From Scardovia wiggsiae (GTDB lineage: Bacteria; Actinomycetota; Actinomycetes; Actinomycetales; Bifidobacteriaceae): a DNA stretch of 64,000 nt. Under the pieces are notes generated by a model. That model saw only the letters and a list, made by a program, of their open reading frames with translations, had not been told where the DNA came from and did not search any database. The DNA lies in NCBI RefSeq assembly GCF_051045985.1, contig NZ_CP157350.1:620001-684000 (forward strand), read 5' to 3'. This document shows positions 36,160 to 44,503 of this stretch, piece after piece (position 1 is the stretch's first letter; every line of letters starts with the position of its first letter). The position numbers were made by a program, and so were the translations under genes.

Positions 36160-36339
36160 CGGTGTCCCGGCAGCAGGCCGGTACATGTTCTGAAGCCATA
36201 GCCCGTCAGCGGGACCGGTACATTGGGGAAAACTTCCCGTGCACTGCACATGTGTAATGTTCGTAAGCGCTGGAGAGGCCCGGCTTAGGCAAGGCACAGT
36301 GCTTTGCCTGCGTACAGACAACGACAGATAGGAAATGAA
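36160..36339 (+). promoter_or_regulatory. Structured 5' leader of rpsD
   Basis: About 180 nt with strong local structure. The clearest element is AGGCAAGGCAC/GTGCTTTGCCT (36287-36309), an 11-bp stem about 30 nt before the start codon. Further upstream, CCGGTACAT occurs twice in direct orientation (near 36178 and 36220). No T-run follows. Ribosomal protein S4 represses its own mRNA in several bacteria, so an S4 autoregulatory site is a reasonable inference. Confidence 0.5.
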
Positions 36340-36966
36340 ATGACTAAAGTTCAGCGTGCGCGCCGTCAGGTGCGTTTATCACGTGCCCTCGGCATTGCAT
36401 TGACTCCCAAAGCCCAGCGCCTTTTTGAAAAACGCCCATACGGCCCGGGCGAGCATGGGCGTGACCGCCGCCGTGCAGAATCCGATTATGCAGTACGTCT
36501 GCGCGAAAAGCAGCGCCTGCGTGCACAGTATGGTGTGTCAGAAAAGCAGCTCCGTGCAGTTTATGAGCGTGCTACACGTGCATCCGGCCAGACCGGCAGC
36601 TCTATGCAGCTGCAGCTGGAAACACGCCTCGACGCTCTTGTGCTGCGTGCAGGTTTTGCCCGTACTACAGCCCAGGCGCGCCAGTTCGTAGTCCACCGCC
36701 ACATCCTTGTTGACGGGAATGTTGTGGACCGTCCAAGCTATCGCGTAAAACCGGGTCAGACTATCCAGGTCAAGCCGAAGAGCCAGACGATGGAGCCGTT
36801 CCAGGCTGCTGCCGAAGGCGTCCACCGTGATGTCCTTCCTGCAGTACCGGGGTATCTGGATGTGAATCTCGCTTCTTTGAAGGCAACACTTACCCGTATG
36901 CCTGAAGTTGAGGAGATCCCGGTCCAGATCAATATCCAGTACGTGGTTGAATACTACGCACGTTAA
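36340..36966 (+). CDS. rpsD: 30S ribosomal protein S4
   Basis: A 208-residue primary 16S rRNA-binding protein that nucleates the 30S body. ATG 36340 is chosen because the protein then starts at MTKVQRARRQVRLSRALG; an in-frame ATG 12 codons upstream lacks support. The S4 N-domain includes RPYGPGEHGRDRRRAESDY and the S4 RNA-binding domain LDALVLRAGFARTTAQARQ with HILVDGNVVDRPSYRVKPGQ. A strong terminator follows, so it is monocistronic. The zinc-finger cysteines of C+ S4 paralogues are absent. Confidence 0.97.
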   Translation: MTKVQRARRQVRLSRALGIALTPKAQRLFEKRPYGPGEHGRDRRRAESDYAVRLREKQRLRAQYGVSEKQLRAVYERATRASGQTGSSMQLQLETRLDALVLRAGFARTTAQARQFVVHRHILVDGNVVDRPSYRVKPGQTIQVKPKSQTMEPFQAAAEGVHRDVLPAVPGYLDVNLASLKATLTRMPEVEEIPVQINIQYVVEYYAR

Positions 36967-36993
36967 CCCTTTTAACAGTAGGCGTTAAAAATT

Positions 36994-37019
36994 GGCCGGC
37001 AGGATCCTGCCGGCCTTTT
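36994..37019 (+). terminator. Intrinsic terminator of rpsD
   Basis: A perfect stem GGCCGGCAGGA/TCCTGCCGGCC followed by TTTTG, 28 bases after the rpsD stop. Confidence 0.9.
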
Positions 37020-37060
37020 GCGTATTTCCGCTGGGATTTATTGGAGACAAACTAATTCGT

Positions 37061-37089
37061 ATTTTAATATCTGCGCGTTTTACCGCCAG
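37061..37089 (+). repeat. Half-copy of the 13.2-kb inverted-repeat element
   Basis: ATTTTAATATCTGCGCGTTT followed by TACCGCCAG matches the right arm of the 13184-13267 repeat with an inserted A and two G/C-type changes. It lies in the gap between the rpsD terminator and the MalY stop. No facing left arm is present here. Confidence 0.6.
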
Positions 37090-37129
37090 CCAGAGCATAC
37101 CGTCAGGCTACTCTGTGATCCCAGTTTTA

Positions 37130-38290
37130 TCAGAGGCTCCGCAGGGCTGAAATAAGGCGCTGTACGCCGTCTTCAACCAGGCTGCGTGACGTCCCCAGGT
37201 TCATGCGCAGGAAAGTCCGCCCTGCCTCACCGTAAATATGTCCCGAAGATACATAAAGGCCGGTTTTCTGGCGTACATATTCCTGCAATTTTTCGGCGTC
37301 ATCGGTATAGGCGCTGCAATCGATCCACATAAGATATGTAGCCTCAGAGCGGGGGATGTGCAGGCCCAGCAGGGCATCGGAAAGTGCTGCAGCTGCATAA
37401 TCCTTATTCCCCTGTATATATCCGTTGAGCGCATCCAGCCATTGTGCACCGTCCTGCGAATATGCGGCAATCGTTGACTGGCAGGCTATAACATTAGGCT
37501 CGGCAACCTCATCAGTATTGAGCCCCTGTTCCACACGGTGCCGTATCCACGGCTCATCAATCATAACGTAAGCACTATGGAGCCCCGCGAGGTTGAATGC
37601 TTTTGAAGGGGAACAGCAGGTCACGGCTACACGGCGGCATGCAGGGGCTGCTGAGGCAAAAGGGATATGGGTTACAGCCGGATCCATGATATCACAGTGG
37701 ATCTCATCGGAAACGACTGTGATGTGATACTTATCTGCAAGTTCTCCAACCCGGGCGAGGTCATTCCTGCTCCATGCCTTCCCAACCGGATTGTGAGGGT
37801 TGCAGAGTATCATCATAGCAGCCAGAGGGTCGCTGAAAGCCTTTTCAAGTGCCTCAAAATCCATTGAATACTCGCCACCGGTGTATGCGAGCGGGGCATC
37901 TATGATCCGCCGTCCGTTATTAATGATCGAATTATAAAAAATGTTGTATACAGGCGACTGGATCACGACTTTTTCCGCAGGGTTAGTCAGGGATCTTACT
38001 GCTGAAGAAACAGCAGGGATAACACCTGTCGCAAAAATAATATTATGAGGGTCAATATCATGATCATGGCGCATCTTCCACCATGATGAAACAGCCTGAT
38101 TATACTCTTCCGGGATAAAGGAATACCCGTACGTGGGATTTGCCATACGCTGTTTAACGGCATCAATAACAGCAGGGGCGGTCGCAAAATCCATATCGGC
38201 GACCCACATGGGCAGTTCCCCCGGTGCGACATCCCATTTCACAGAATTGATATGTGTGCGGTCCACTGCGTCAAAATCAAAATCAGGCAT
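37130..38290 (-). CDS. MalY/PatB-type pyridoxal-phosphate C-S lyase (aminotransferase family)
   Basis: A 386-residue fold-type I PLP enzyme, probably a cystathionine beta-lyase making homocysteine, pyruvate and ammonia. MPDFDFDAVDRTHINSVKWD and ELPMWVADMDFATAP are the typical MalY start. NPHNPVGKAWSRNDL and VVSDEIHCDIM bind PLP, and the Schiff-base Lys is in CCSPSKAFNLAGLHSAY. The C-terminal Arg contacting the substrate carboxylate is in FLRMNLGTSR. Members also act as regulators (MalY) or thiol-releasing lyases, so the exact role is inferred. Monocistronic. Confidence 0.9.
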   Translation of the reverse strand: MPDFDFDAVDRTHINSVKWDVAPGELPMWVADMDFATAPAVIDAVKQRMANPTYGYSFIPEEYNQAVSSWWKMRHDHDIDPHNIIFATGVIPAVSSAVRSLTNPAEKVVIQSPVYNIFYNSIINNGRRIIDAPLAYTGGEYSMDFEALEKAFSDPLAAMMILCNPHNPVGKAWSRNDLARVGELADKYHITVVSDEIHCDIMDPAVTHIPFASAAPACRRVAVTCCSPSKAFNLAGLHSAYVMIDEPWIRHRVEQGLNTDEVAEPNVIACQSTIAAYSQDGAQWLDALNGYIQGNKDYAAAALSDALLGLHIPRSEATYLMWIDCSAYTDDAEKLQEYVRQKTGLYVSSGHIYGEAGRTFLRMNLGTSRSLVEDGVQRLISALRSL

Positions 38291-38550
38291 ATTTTCCGTC
38301 CTGCACTGTGTGTGATGGATATTTACTTTTATTTACAGTCATACCCGTAAACGTTCAACTGTATAGTGTAGTAGCTGCTATGCCATTGTAGATAATATTG
38401 ATCAAGCCAGTCCCAACAGTTATAACTATGATTATAAAAAAGACAGGTATGTATGTTTATGTTCACGTCTTTTGGGATTATTAGTATAAATGACTAGGGA
38501 ACGTACAAAACTGTATACAATAAATAACAACAATATGAAGGGTGGTTATT

Positions 38551-38691
38551 GTGAGGATTCGGGTTGGGGTGTTGAAATCTTCGTTGTCTGAAGAGATCAG
38601 TGCCTTGGAGGTGAAGGCTTCTGATTGCCGGGTGTGGTTGGAGAAGATGGGTTCGTTTGATTTGAGTGTGTTTGCTTGGGATGTTCGGTAG
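38551..38691 (+). CDS. Small protein of 46 residues, possible truncated paralogue
   Basis: A GTG start with AAGGGTGG upstream encodes 46 residues and ends VFAWDVR, almost the same end as the next gene (VFASDVR). The DNA over the last 25 bases and the 6 that follow is nearly identical in both (31 bases, one mismatch). This suggests it is the fused 5' and 3' ends of a shortened family member. It is too short for domain calls. Bases are strongly T/G-biased on the coding strand, unlike neighbours. Confidence 0.5.
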   Translation: MRIRVGVLKSSLSEEISALEVKASDCRVWLEKMGSFDLSVFAWDVR

Positions 38692-38697
38692 GTGAGT
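38667..38697 (+). repeat. Direct repeat spanning a stop/start junction, copy 1
   Basis: TGTGTTTGCTTGGGATGTTC and the following GGTAGGTGAGT cover the C-terminal codons, the TAG and the GTG-AGT start of the next gene. Copy 2 is at 39285-39315 with one mismatch. Confidence 0.85.
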
Positions 38698-39309
38698 GGT
38701 GTGACAGTGTGGTTGAGGGCGTGTGGGCATCGTGTTGTTGGTGTGCTGGTGTGTGTGCTTGTTGTTGGTGGTGTGGTGGCTGGTGGTGTGTGGTCCTGGT
38801 GTGCGGCTCAGCGGCGTCGTGTTGCTAGGGAGAATGCGTATGTGGCGTCGGAGATGATCCGTGAGTTTGTGGGTGGGGGTGTTCCGTTTCGTGATGCTCC
38901 TAAGGGGTTTTCGTTTGAGTCGGATCCTTCCCGGTGGCCTGGGGATCCTATTCCTGCTGATCAGGTGGAGGGGGTGAGGGCTGCTGTGTCTTATTATGAT
39001 TCCCGGTATCCGGCAAGGGCTGTGACGGTGGATAGTTTGCGTAGGGCGTATGGTAGGGATTTTGCTCGTAATATCCGTACCCGTCGTCGTGGTATGTGGG
39101 TGTATGACGTGAAGGAGTATGAGTTCATCGCATGGTGCAGGAAACCTGCTGATTTGGTGTATAAGCGGGATGTAGTTGATGATGATGGGGTTGTCCATCA
39201 CAAAGGGGAAAAAGTGAATGATTTGCGTAATGTGTCTAATTATTCGTTTATTACGAATAGTAATTCACATTCATATAAAGATTATGTGTTTGCTTCGGAT
39301 GTTCGGTAG
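38692..39309 (+). CDS. Single-pass membrane protein of unknown family
   Basis: A 205-residue protein beginning with GTG directly after the stop of the preceding small gene. One membrane segment lies at about residues 15-35 (VVGVLVCVLVVGGVVAGG), with a short N-terminal tail. The outer or soluble part contains RENAYVASEMIREFVGGG, VSYYDSRYPARAVTVDSLRR, RRRGMWVYDVKEYEFIAWCR and a polar C-terminus ending in VFASDVR. I do not recognise a domain. Codon use is extreme (T- and G-ending, few C), so it is probably a recent arrival. A third GTG-AGT start follows immediately but stops after ten codons. Confidence 0.65.
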   Translation: MSGVTVWLRACGHRVVGVLVCVLVVGGVVAGGVWSWCAAQRRRVARENAYVASEMIREFVGGGVPFRDAPKGFSFESDPSRWPGDPIPADQVEGVRAAVSYYDSRYPARAVTVDSLRRAYGRDFARNIRTRRRGMWVYDVKEYEFIAWCRKPADLVYKRDVVDDDGVVHHKGEKVNDLRNVSNYSFITNSNSHSYKDYVFASDVR

Positions 39310-39315
39310 GTGAGT
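39285..39315 (+). repeat. Direct repeat spanning a stop/start junction, copy 2
   Basis: It has the same arrangement as copy 1: end of the 205-residue gene, TAG, then a GTG-AGT start opening a 10-codon ORF that is probably a decayed third unit. Confidence 0.8.
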
Positions 39316-39395
39316 AACGTCCTATTGAGGTGTCCCTTTTGATCAGCTCCGGAAAAGTTACGGTGCGGTGAAATAATGGAGGTATGCTTTTACAT

Positions 39396-40073
39396 ATGTA
39401 CATCGTCCGTCACGGGCAGACCTATTTCAACAGGTATAACAGGCTTCAGGGATGGTCCAACTCGCCTTTGACCGAAGCGGGGATCAGGGATGCCGGGAAG
39501 GCGGGGGACAGGCTCAAAAATATTGGTTTCACTGCTGCTTTCTGTTCGGATACTACGCGCGCACAGCAGACAGCGCAGGCCATACTGGATGCCAATACCC
39601 GCTGGGCCGGCAGTACGGGTCCGCGCCCGTTCATTTCTGATGCCGCTTTCCGTGAGCAGTTCTACGGGTATTTTGAAGGACGCGATATGGGTGAAGCATG
39701 GTGGGCTGCAGGTGCCCCGCACGGCGCGCCAGGCTATGCATCGATCGTTGAAAAATATGGGCTTGCAGCTACCCGGGATTTCCTTAAAGAGGCCGACCCT
39801 TTCCACGATGCTGAATCTGATGCTGAATATTGGGCGCGTATTGATTCCGGATTTGCACTCATCGCCCGGACGGCTGAGGAATGGGGGCTTCCGGACGGCA
39901 GCCCTGTCCTTCAGATATCGCATGGCAACACCCTGCTGAGCATGATGTCGCGCTTTGCGCCGGAAGGGTACGACCTTACCCGGCGCCCCGCCAACGGCAG
40001 CATCACGCGCTTTGATTTCGACACCAGTAAAACGCTGGACAGCGCAATCTCCGTTGCGGGATATAACGAGTAG
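39396..40073 (+). CDS. Histidine phosphatase family protein (phosphoglycerate mutase-like)
   Basis: A 225-residue cytosolic phosphatase. The phospho-histidine is in YIVRHGQTYFNRYNRLQGW; TRAQQTAQAIL holds the second catalytic Arg region, EQFYGYFEGRDMGE holds the catalytic Glu region, and LQISHGNTLLSMM holds the second catalytic His. An ATG four codons upstream (39384) touches GGAGG, so the inner ATG 39396 is preferred although its spacing of 13 is long. The substrate is uncertain; the family covers cofactor-dependent mutases, sugar phosphatases and others. Confidence 0.88.
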   Translation: MYIVRHGQTYFNRYNRLQGWSNSPLTEAGIRDAGKAGDRLKNIGFTAAFCSDTTRAQQTAQAILDANTRWAGSTGPRPFISDAAFREQFYGYFEGRDMGEAWWAAGAPHGAPGYASIVEKYGLAATRDFLKEADPFHDAESDAEYWARIDSGFALIARTAEEWGLPDGSPVLQISHGNTLLSMMSRFAPEGYDLTRRPANGSITRFDFDTSKTLDSAISVAGYNE

Positions 40074-40224
40074 CCGGGTGCCGCCGATGCCGGCTGCAGA
40101 TTACAGTACGACGACCGTATATCATGGTACCCTAGAGAGGAATACATAATAGTATCTGTTAGAAGACTGGGAACGTATCAGCTGCTGATACAGGTTCCGG
40201 CCTTCCTTATGGAAAGAGGTCAGG

Positions 40225-40680
40225 ATGGATGCTGGACAAATTGCTGGTCTTATCGCAGCAATCGCATTCGCAATACTCGCTGGATTCATGATTTATCCCC
40301 TTATCAGGCTGGGCAGGCTTTTTGATCAGATCGCAACAACAGTCAAAGATGCCGGCGACCATACTATCCCGGCGCTTGATGAAGGCGTTGATACGGTCAA
40401 GAAAGTCAACCAGAGCCTTGATGATGCCAATAAGATGACCGGGGCTGTGAGTACAACGACCAATAATATTACTGCCCTGACTGATCTGTATGGTTCGATA
40501 CTGGGCAAGCCGATCATCAAAGTTGCTTCGGCTTTCTATGCTGTTAAGCAGACAGCGCTTGATTTTATCAACAGCAGGCGCCATAAAAAAGATGACGGTG
40601 CCGGATCGGACCAGGCTGTTACAGGTGCGCATGTAGCATCGGATGATGCGGCCGCCGGCCCGTCGTCTGCCAACGATTAA
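40225..40680 (+). CDS. DUF948-family membrane protein
   Basis: A 151-residue protein with one N-terminal membrane helix (IAGLIAAIAFAILAGFMIYPLI) and a predicted coiled or helical remainder (VDTVKKVNQSLDDANKMTG and TTTNNITALTDLYGSILGKP), the usual DUF948 pattern. It is followed 9 bases later by the DUF6167 gene and then alaS, an order shared by many actinobacteria. Function unknown, possibly envelope-linked. GAAAGAGGTCAGG precedes the ATG. Confidence 0.88.
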   Translation: MDAGQIAGLIAAIAFAILAGFMIYPLIRLGRLFDQIATTVKDAGDHTIPALDEGVDTVKKVNQSLDDANKMTGAVSTTTNNITALTDLYGSILGKPIIKVASAFYAVKQTALDFINSRRHKKDDGAGSDQAVTGAHVASDDAAAGPSSAND

Positions 40681-40689
40681 GCGGAAAAG

Positions 40690-40962
40690 GTGTATATCGT
40701 GTTTAAAAGGATTTTTTGGTTCAGCCTGGGATTCGTCGCCGGTGTTATGACCGTTGCTAAGGCTAATGCGTATGTAAAAGACCATACTCCCAAACATGCC
40801 CGTGAATTCGTCCTGGGGCCTGACCAGGAGAACGTTGCTATGCGGACGCTGCGCGGCCTGTTTGAAGATTTCAACAGCTACAGGAAAGACCGCGAGAGCC
40901 AGCTGAATGCCGATTATATAGAGAAATATGCATCCCGGCCTGGATCTGACGGTAAGCAGTAA
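40690..40962 (+). CDS. DUF6167-family small membrane protein
   Basis: A 90-residue GTG-start protein with one membrane helix (FKRIFWFSLGFVAGVMTVAKA) and a hydrophilic helical tail (HAREFVLGPDQENVAMRTL). Nine bases separate it from the DUF948 gene, so the two are cotranscribed and may work together. Function unknown. A terminator follows at 41002. Confidence 0.82.
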   Translation: MYIVFKRIFWFSLGFVAGVMTVAKANAYVKDHTPKHAREFVLGPDQENVAMRTLRGLFEDFNSYRKDRESQLNADYIEKYASRPGSDGKQ

Positions 40963-41001
40963 AATTAGAATACTGTAGATACACAGTGACGGGCTGTTCA
41001 G

Positions 41002-41027
41002 GCGGGTGGTGCAGGCCACCCGCTTTT
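41002..41027 (+). terminator. Intrinsic terminator after the DUF6167 gene
   Basis: A perfect stem GCGGGTGG/CCACCCGC with loop TGCAGG, followed by TTTT. It separates the DUF948-DUF6167 pair from alaS. Confidence 0.88.
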
Positions 41028-41224
41028 GTATATGTCCGGCTGATGCATGTAAATGGGGCCACATACCCCGTTAGAGGGCCGGAGGATCCGTGTAACGCAG
41101 CCAATCGGCTGGCTGTGCTTCTGCTGACAGCATCCGGCGGCATTTCATCATTGGCATGGGTTACAATTTGAATCTGTAAAAGTGCGACCAGGACCGGAGT
41201 ATAGGAAAACTAAAGGAGATTCGT

Positions 41225-43939
41225 ATGCGTACATCAGAAATTGCGAAGCGGTTTTTGGCTTATTTTGAGAAGCACGGCCATCTGGTGACGACTTCCGCTT
41301 CTCTGATCTCCCCTAATCCGACTACGCTTTTTACGATCGCCGGCATGGTCCCTTTTATCCCTTATCTTCTCGGGGAGCAGACGCCTCCATCGCGCCGTAT
41401 GGCAAGCAATCAGAAATGTGTGCGTACGCTTGATATTGATGAGGTAGGGAAGACTACACGGCACGGTACCTTCTTCCAGATGCTGGGCAATTTCTCTTTC
41501 GGCGACTACTTCAAAGAGGAGGCGATCCACTATGCATGGGATCTGCTGACCTCGCCGCAGGATCAGGGCGGGTACGGTTTCGGCAAAGATACGTTATGGG
41601 TCACCACTTATACCGATGATGATGAGGCGCGTGCATTGTGGCGGAACGAAGGCATGGACCCTGAACATATGCAGGTGCTCGGTATGGAAGATAACTTCTG
41701 GACTACAGGAGGTCCGGGGCCCGGCGGGCCGTGCACGGAGATCTATGTGGACAGAGGGCCGGAGTATGGTCCGGACGGCGGCCCCATCGCTTCCGAAACA
41801 CGGTATATTGAGATATGGGACCTTGTCTTTGAGAATTTTGAAGTCGATAATGTGAAGTCGAAAACTGACCTCCATATTGTTGGCGAGCTTGACAGCAAGA
41901 ACATTGATACGGGTATGGGCCTTGAACGTGTGGCGTACCTTCTCCAGGGCAAGCAGAATATTTATGAGACCGATGAGATATTCCCTGTGATCGCTGAGGC
42001 AGAACGCCTGTCCGGCCTGTCCTACGGGGACGATGCCGGCCATGATGTCCGTTTCCGCGTTGTTGCAGACCATATACGGTCAGCACTGATGATTATGGGC
42101 GACGGTGTGCGGCCGAGCAATGAAGGGCGCGGATATGTCCTGCGGCGCCTTCTCAGGCGCAGTATCCGCGCAATGAAAATGCTCGGCGTAGAGCAGGAAG
42201 TCCTGCCGCATCTCCTTCCCGTATCCCAGGAACAGATGAGGCTGAGCTATCCTGAGCTGGATACCAATTTCGATTCTGTCTGTGAAACTGCGTACGGCGA
42301 GGAAGCTGCCTTCAGGCGTACCCTGGACCAGGGGTCCGTTATCCTTGATACCGCCATCCGCAAAGCGAAGCAGGATACGCAGCAGGAAAGCGCCGGGCGG
42401 CCGGTCGTTTCCGGCAGTGATGCGTTTGCCCTGCATGATACGTATGGTTTCCCCATTGAGCTGACAACTGAGATCGCCGCAGAGCAGGGGATTGCTGTGG
42501 ATACCCATAAGTTCAGGGAGCTTATGGCAGAGCAGAAATCCCGCGCGCGTGCCGATGCGCTGAAAAAACGCCATAACGTTGATTTAAGTGTGTATGACGA
42601 TGTCAAGAAGGCGCTTAAAGCCCCCATCGAATTTACAGGATATAAAGAGTATTCGAGCCGCGGGCGGGTGCTTGCCATTATCGATGATGAGCGGGGGGCA
42701 GTGCAGGAAGCAGCCGGCCCTGCAACGGTAGAGATCATCCTTGACCGCACTCCATTTTATGCCGAACAGGGCGGACAGATGGCTGATTATGGTGAAATAT
42801 CCAGCGATAACGGCGCTACGGCTGAAGTCGATGATGTCCAGAAGCCTGTTAAGGATCTGTACGTGCACCACTGCCGGCTGGCTGAAGGGACACTGCATGT
42901 TGGGGATGAGGTGTCATCTTCTGTTGATATCCCGCGGCGTATTGGCATGACCCATTCGCACACTGCAACGCATATACTGCATAAAGTGGTGCGTGAAGTG
43001 CTTGGCGATAAAGCGACCCAGAGCGGTTCCGTTGTTGATCCTGACCGTCTGCGTTTTGATTTCCATTGGTCAAAGGCCCTGACGCGCCCGCAGCTTGATG
43101 AGATCGAAGCCCGTGTTAATGCGCGCATCCGTGATGACCTTGAAGTGACATGGAAGAACATGCCGATCAATGACGCCATGGAGCTTGGGGCTATGCATCT
43201 TTTTGGCGATAAATACGGTGACATCGTGCGCGTCGTGACTATTGGCTCAGACGGCTGGAGCAGGGAACTGTGCGGCGGGACCCATGCCCGGCGTACGGGG
43301 ACGATCGGGTCGTTCACGCTGGTGTCCGAGTCCTCGGTAGGCACAGGCCTGCGCAGGATAGAAGCACTTGTGGGGGAAAAATCTTATGAGTTCACCCACA
43401 GCCAGCATATGATGGTCAGCCGCCTTGCGGATGGGCTCAATGCGCGCCCGGATGAGATAGAGGGGCGTGTTTCCCAGCTTGAGGAGAAGCTCAGGGAATC
43501 GGACAGCAAGCTTGCACTGATCTATGAGCAGCAGATAGAAAGTATGGTCCCGCAGCTTGTTGAAATGGGTGCGCAGGATGACGGCCCTGTGATTGCTGTG
43601 GCCCGTGATGTAGGTACTTTCGGCTCCGCCGATGCCCTGCGCAAGGCTGTAACTGATATCCGTGCGCAGCTTGGCAGCAGCAGGCCCGCAGCAGTGGCGC
43701 TTGCCGGAGTAAGCAACGATACCGGCAAGCCGGTCATTTTCGTTGCTGTCAACGGGCCTGCCCAGAATTCCGGAATAAAAGCCGGAGACCTTGTACGCAG
43801 CGCTTCTGCGATACTTGGCGGCGGCGGCGGCGGAAAGCCTGATTTCGCCCAGGGCGGCGGGCAGGACGCCCGGAAGATCGGTAAGGCACTGCAGGCGGTT
43901 GAGCAGCAGGTCCGAAGCCAGCAGATCAGCGAGGCCTAG
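41225..43939 (+). CDS. alaS: Alanyl-tRNA synthetase
   Basis: A 904-residue class II synthetase that charges tRNA-Ala. The N-terminus TSEIAKRFLAYFEKHGH is typical, and motif 2/3 regions include RHGTFFQMLGNFSFGDYFKE and GMGLERVAYLLQG. The editing domain carries HSHTATHILHKVVREVLG (HxxxH zinc ligands) and CGGTHARRTGTIG (Cys ligand). The C-Ala domain ends in a Gly-rich stretch (LGGGGGGKPDFAQGGGQD). AAAGGAG lies 5 bases ahead of the ATG. The 200-bp leader after the preceding terminator shows a CAGCC/GGCTG hairpin but no T-box. Confidence 0.97.
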   Translation: MRTSEIAKRFLAYFEKHGHLVTTSASLISPNPTTLFTIAGMVPFIPYLLGEQTPPSRRMASNQKCVRTLDIDEVGKTTRHGTFFQMLGNFSFGDYFKEEAIHYAWDLLTSPQDQGGYGFGKDTLWVTTYTDDDEARALWRNEGMDPEHMQVLGMEDNFWTTGGPGPGGPCTEIYVDRGPEYGPDGGPIASETRYIEIWDLVFENFEVDNVKSKTDLHIVGELDSKNIDTGMGLERVAYLLQGKQNIYETDEIFPVIAEAERLSGLSYGDDAGHDVRFRVVADHIRSALMIMGDGVRPSNEGRGYVLRRLLRRSIRAMKMLGVEQEVLPHLLPVSQEQMRLSYPELDTNFDSVCETAYGEEAAFRRTLDQGSVILDTAIRKAKQDTQQESAGRPVVSGSDAFALHDTYGFPIELTTEIAAEQGIAVDTHKFRELMAEQKSRARADALKKRHNVDLSVYDDVKKALKAPIEFTGYKEYSSRGRVLAIIDDERGAVQEAAGPATVEIILDRTPFYAEQGGQMADYGEISSDNGATAEVDDVQKPVKDLYVHHCRLAEGTLHVGDEVSSSVDIPRRIGMTHSHTATHILHKVVREVLGDKATQSGSVVDPDRLRFDFHWSKALTRPQLDEIEARVNARIRDDLEVTWKNMPINDAMELGAMHLFGDKYGDIVRVVTIGSDGWSRELCGGTHARRTGTIGSFTLVSESSVGTGLRRIEALVGEKSYEFTHSQHMMVSRLADGLNARPDEIEGRVSQLEEKLRESDSKLALIYEQQIESMVPQLVEMGAQDDGPVIAVARDVGTFGSADALRKAVTDIRAQLGSSRPAAVALAGVSNDTGKPVIFVAVNGPAQNSGIKAGDLVRSASAILGGGGGGKPDFAQGGGQDARKIGKALQAVEQQVRSQQISEA

Positions 43940-43941
43940 GG

Positions 43942-44397
43942 TTGTCTGCCGGCGGTATATGGATGGGACTGGATCCGGGCAATTCCCGTATAGGTGTTGC
44001 CCTGTCCGACCCTGAGCTTTCTTTTGCGCATCCTGACAGGAATATAGCCGTTTCGGGCGATTACTTCTATGCTCTGGATGATGTTATTGCGCTGATCGAA
44101 GATAACAATGTGCAGCACGTAGTGGTCGGGTACCCCCTGCAGCTTGACGGCAATGAAGGCCGGTCAGCAAAGAAAGCACGCCGGTTCAGCGAGGCGGTCT
44201 CCAGAAGGCTGGCCGCGGACGGGTATAATGCCGGTGTTGAGCTTAAAGACGAACGGATGACTACGGTAAGCGCCCATGCCCAGCTGCACGAAGCAGGGAT
44301 GGGCATGCGCCGCCACCGGCAGGCTGTAGACCAGCAGGCTGCTGTTATCATCCTGCAGAGCGCGTTGGATACATACAGGTCTTCAGTGTCGCCGTAG
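43942..44397 (+). CDS. ruvX: Putative pre-16S rRNA nuclease / Holliday-junction resolvase-like (YqgF)
   Basis: A 151-residue RNase H-fold nuclease. The first catalytic Asp is in WMGLDPGNSRIGVALSDPE, the central motif is VVVGYPLQLDGNEG, and DERMTTVSAHAQL and the C-terminal DQQAAVIILQSALD complete the active site. A TTG start two bases after the alaS stop is taken; ATG 43963 would remove the first seven residues and part of the conserved N-terminal strand. By family knowledge it trims the 5' end of 16S rRNA. It is coupled to alaS and followed by mltG, a standard actinobacterial order. Confidence 0.9.
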   Translation: MSAGGIWMGLDPGNSRIGVALSDPELSFAHPDRNIAVSGDYFYALDDVIALIEDNNVQHVVVGYPLQLDGNEGRSAKKARRFSEAVSRRLAADGYNAGVELKDERMTTVSAHAQLHEAGMGMRRHRQAVDQQAAVIILQSALDTYRSSVSP

Positions 44398-44503
44398 AGG
44401 AACTGAGCGGCTGAAAGCTTATGCCTAATATGATGTGGTATTATGCAAAGGTCATACTCAGGATATTTTAAAAGAAACACGTGCAGTGATGATTGGAGGC
44501 TTC

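Noticed and set aside
38494..39201. A 235-codon minus-strand frame rich in His, Pro and Thr.
   Set aside because: It is the antisense of the T/G-biased island genes; its composition reflects that bias and it has no ribosome site.
41028..41224. T-box leader upstream of alaS.
   Set aside because: No AGGGTGGNACCGCG-type T-box and no antiterminator/terminator pair; only a small hairpin is seen.
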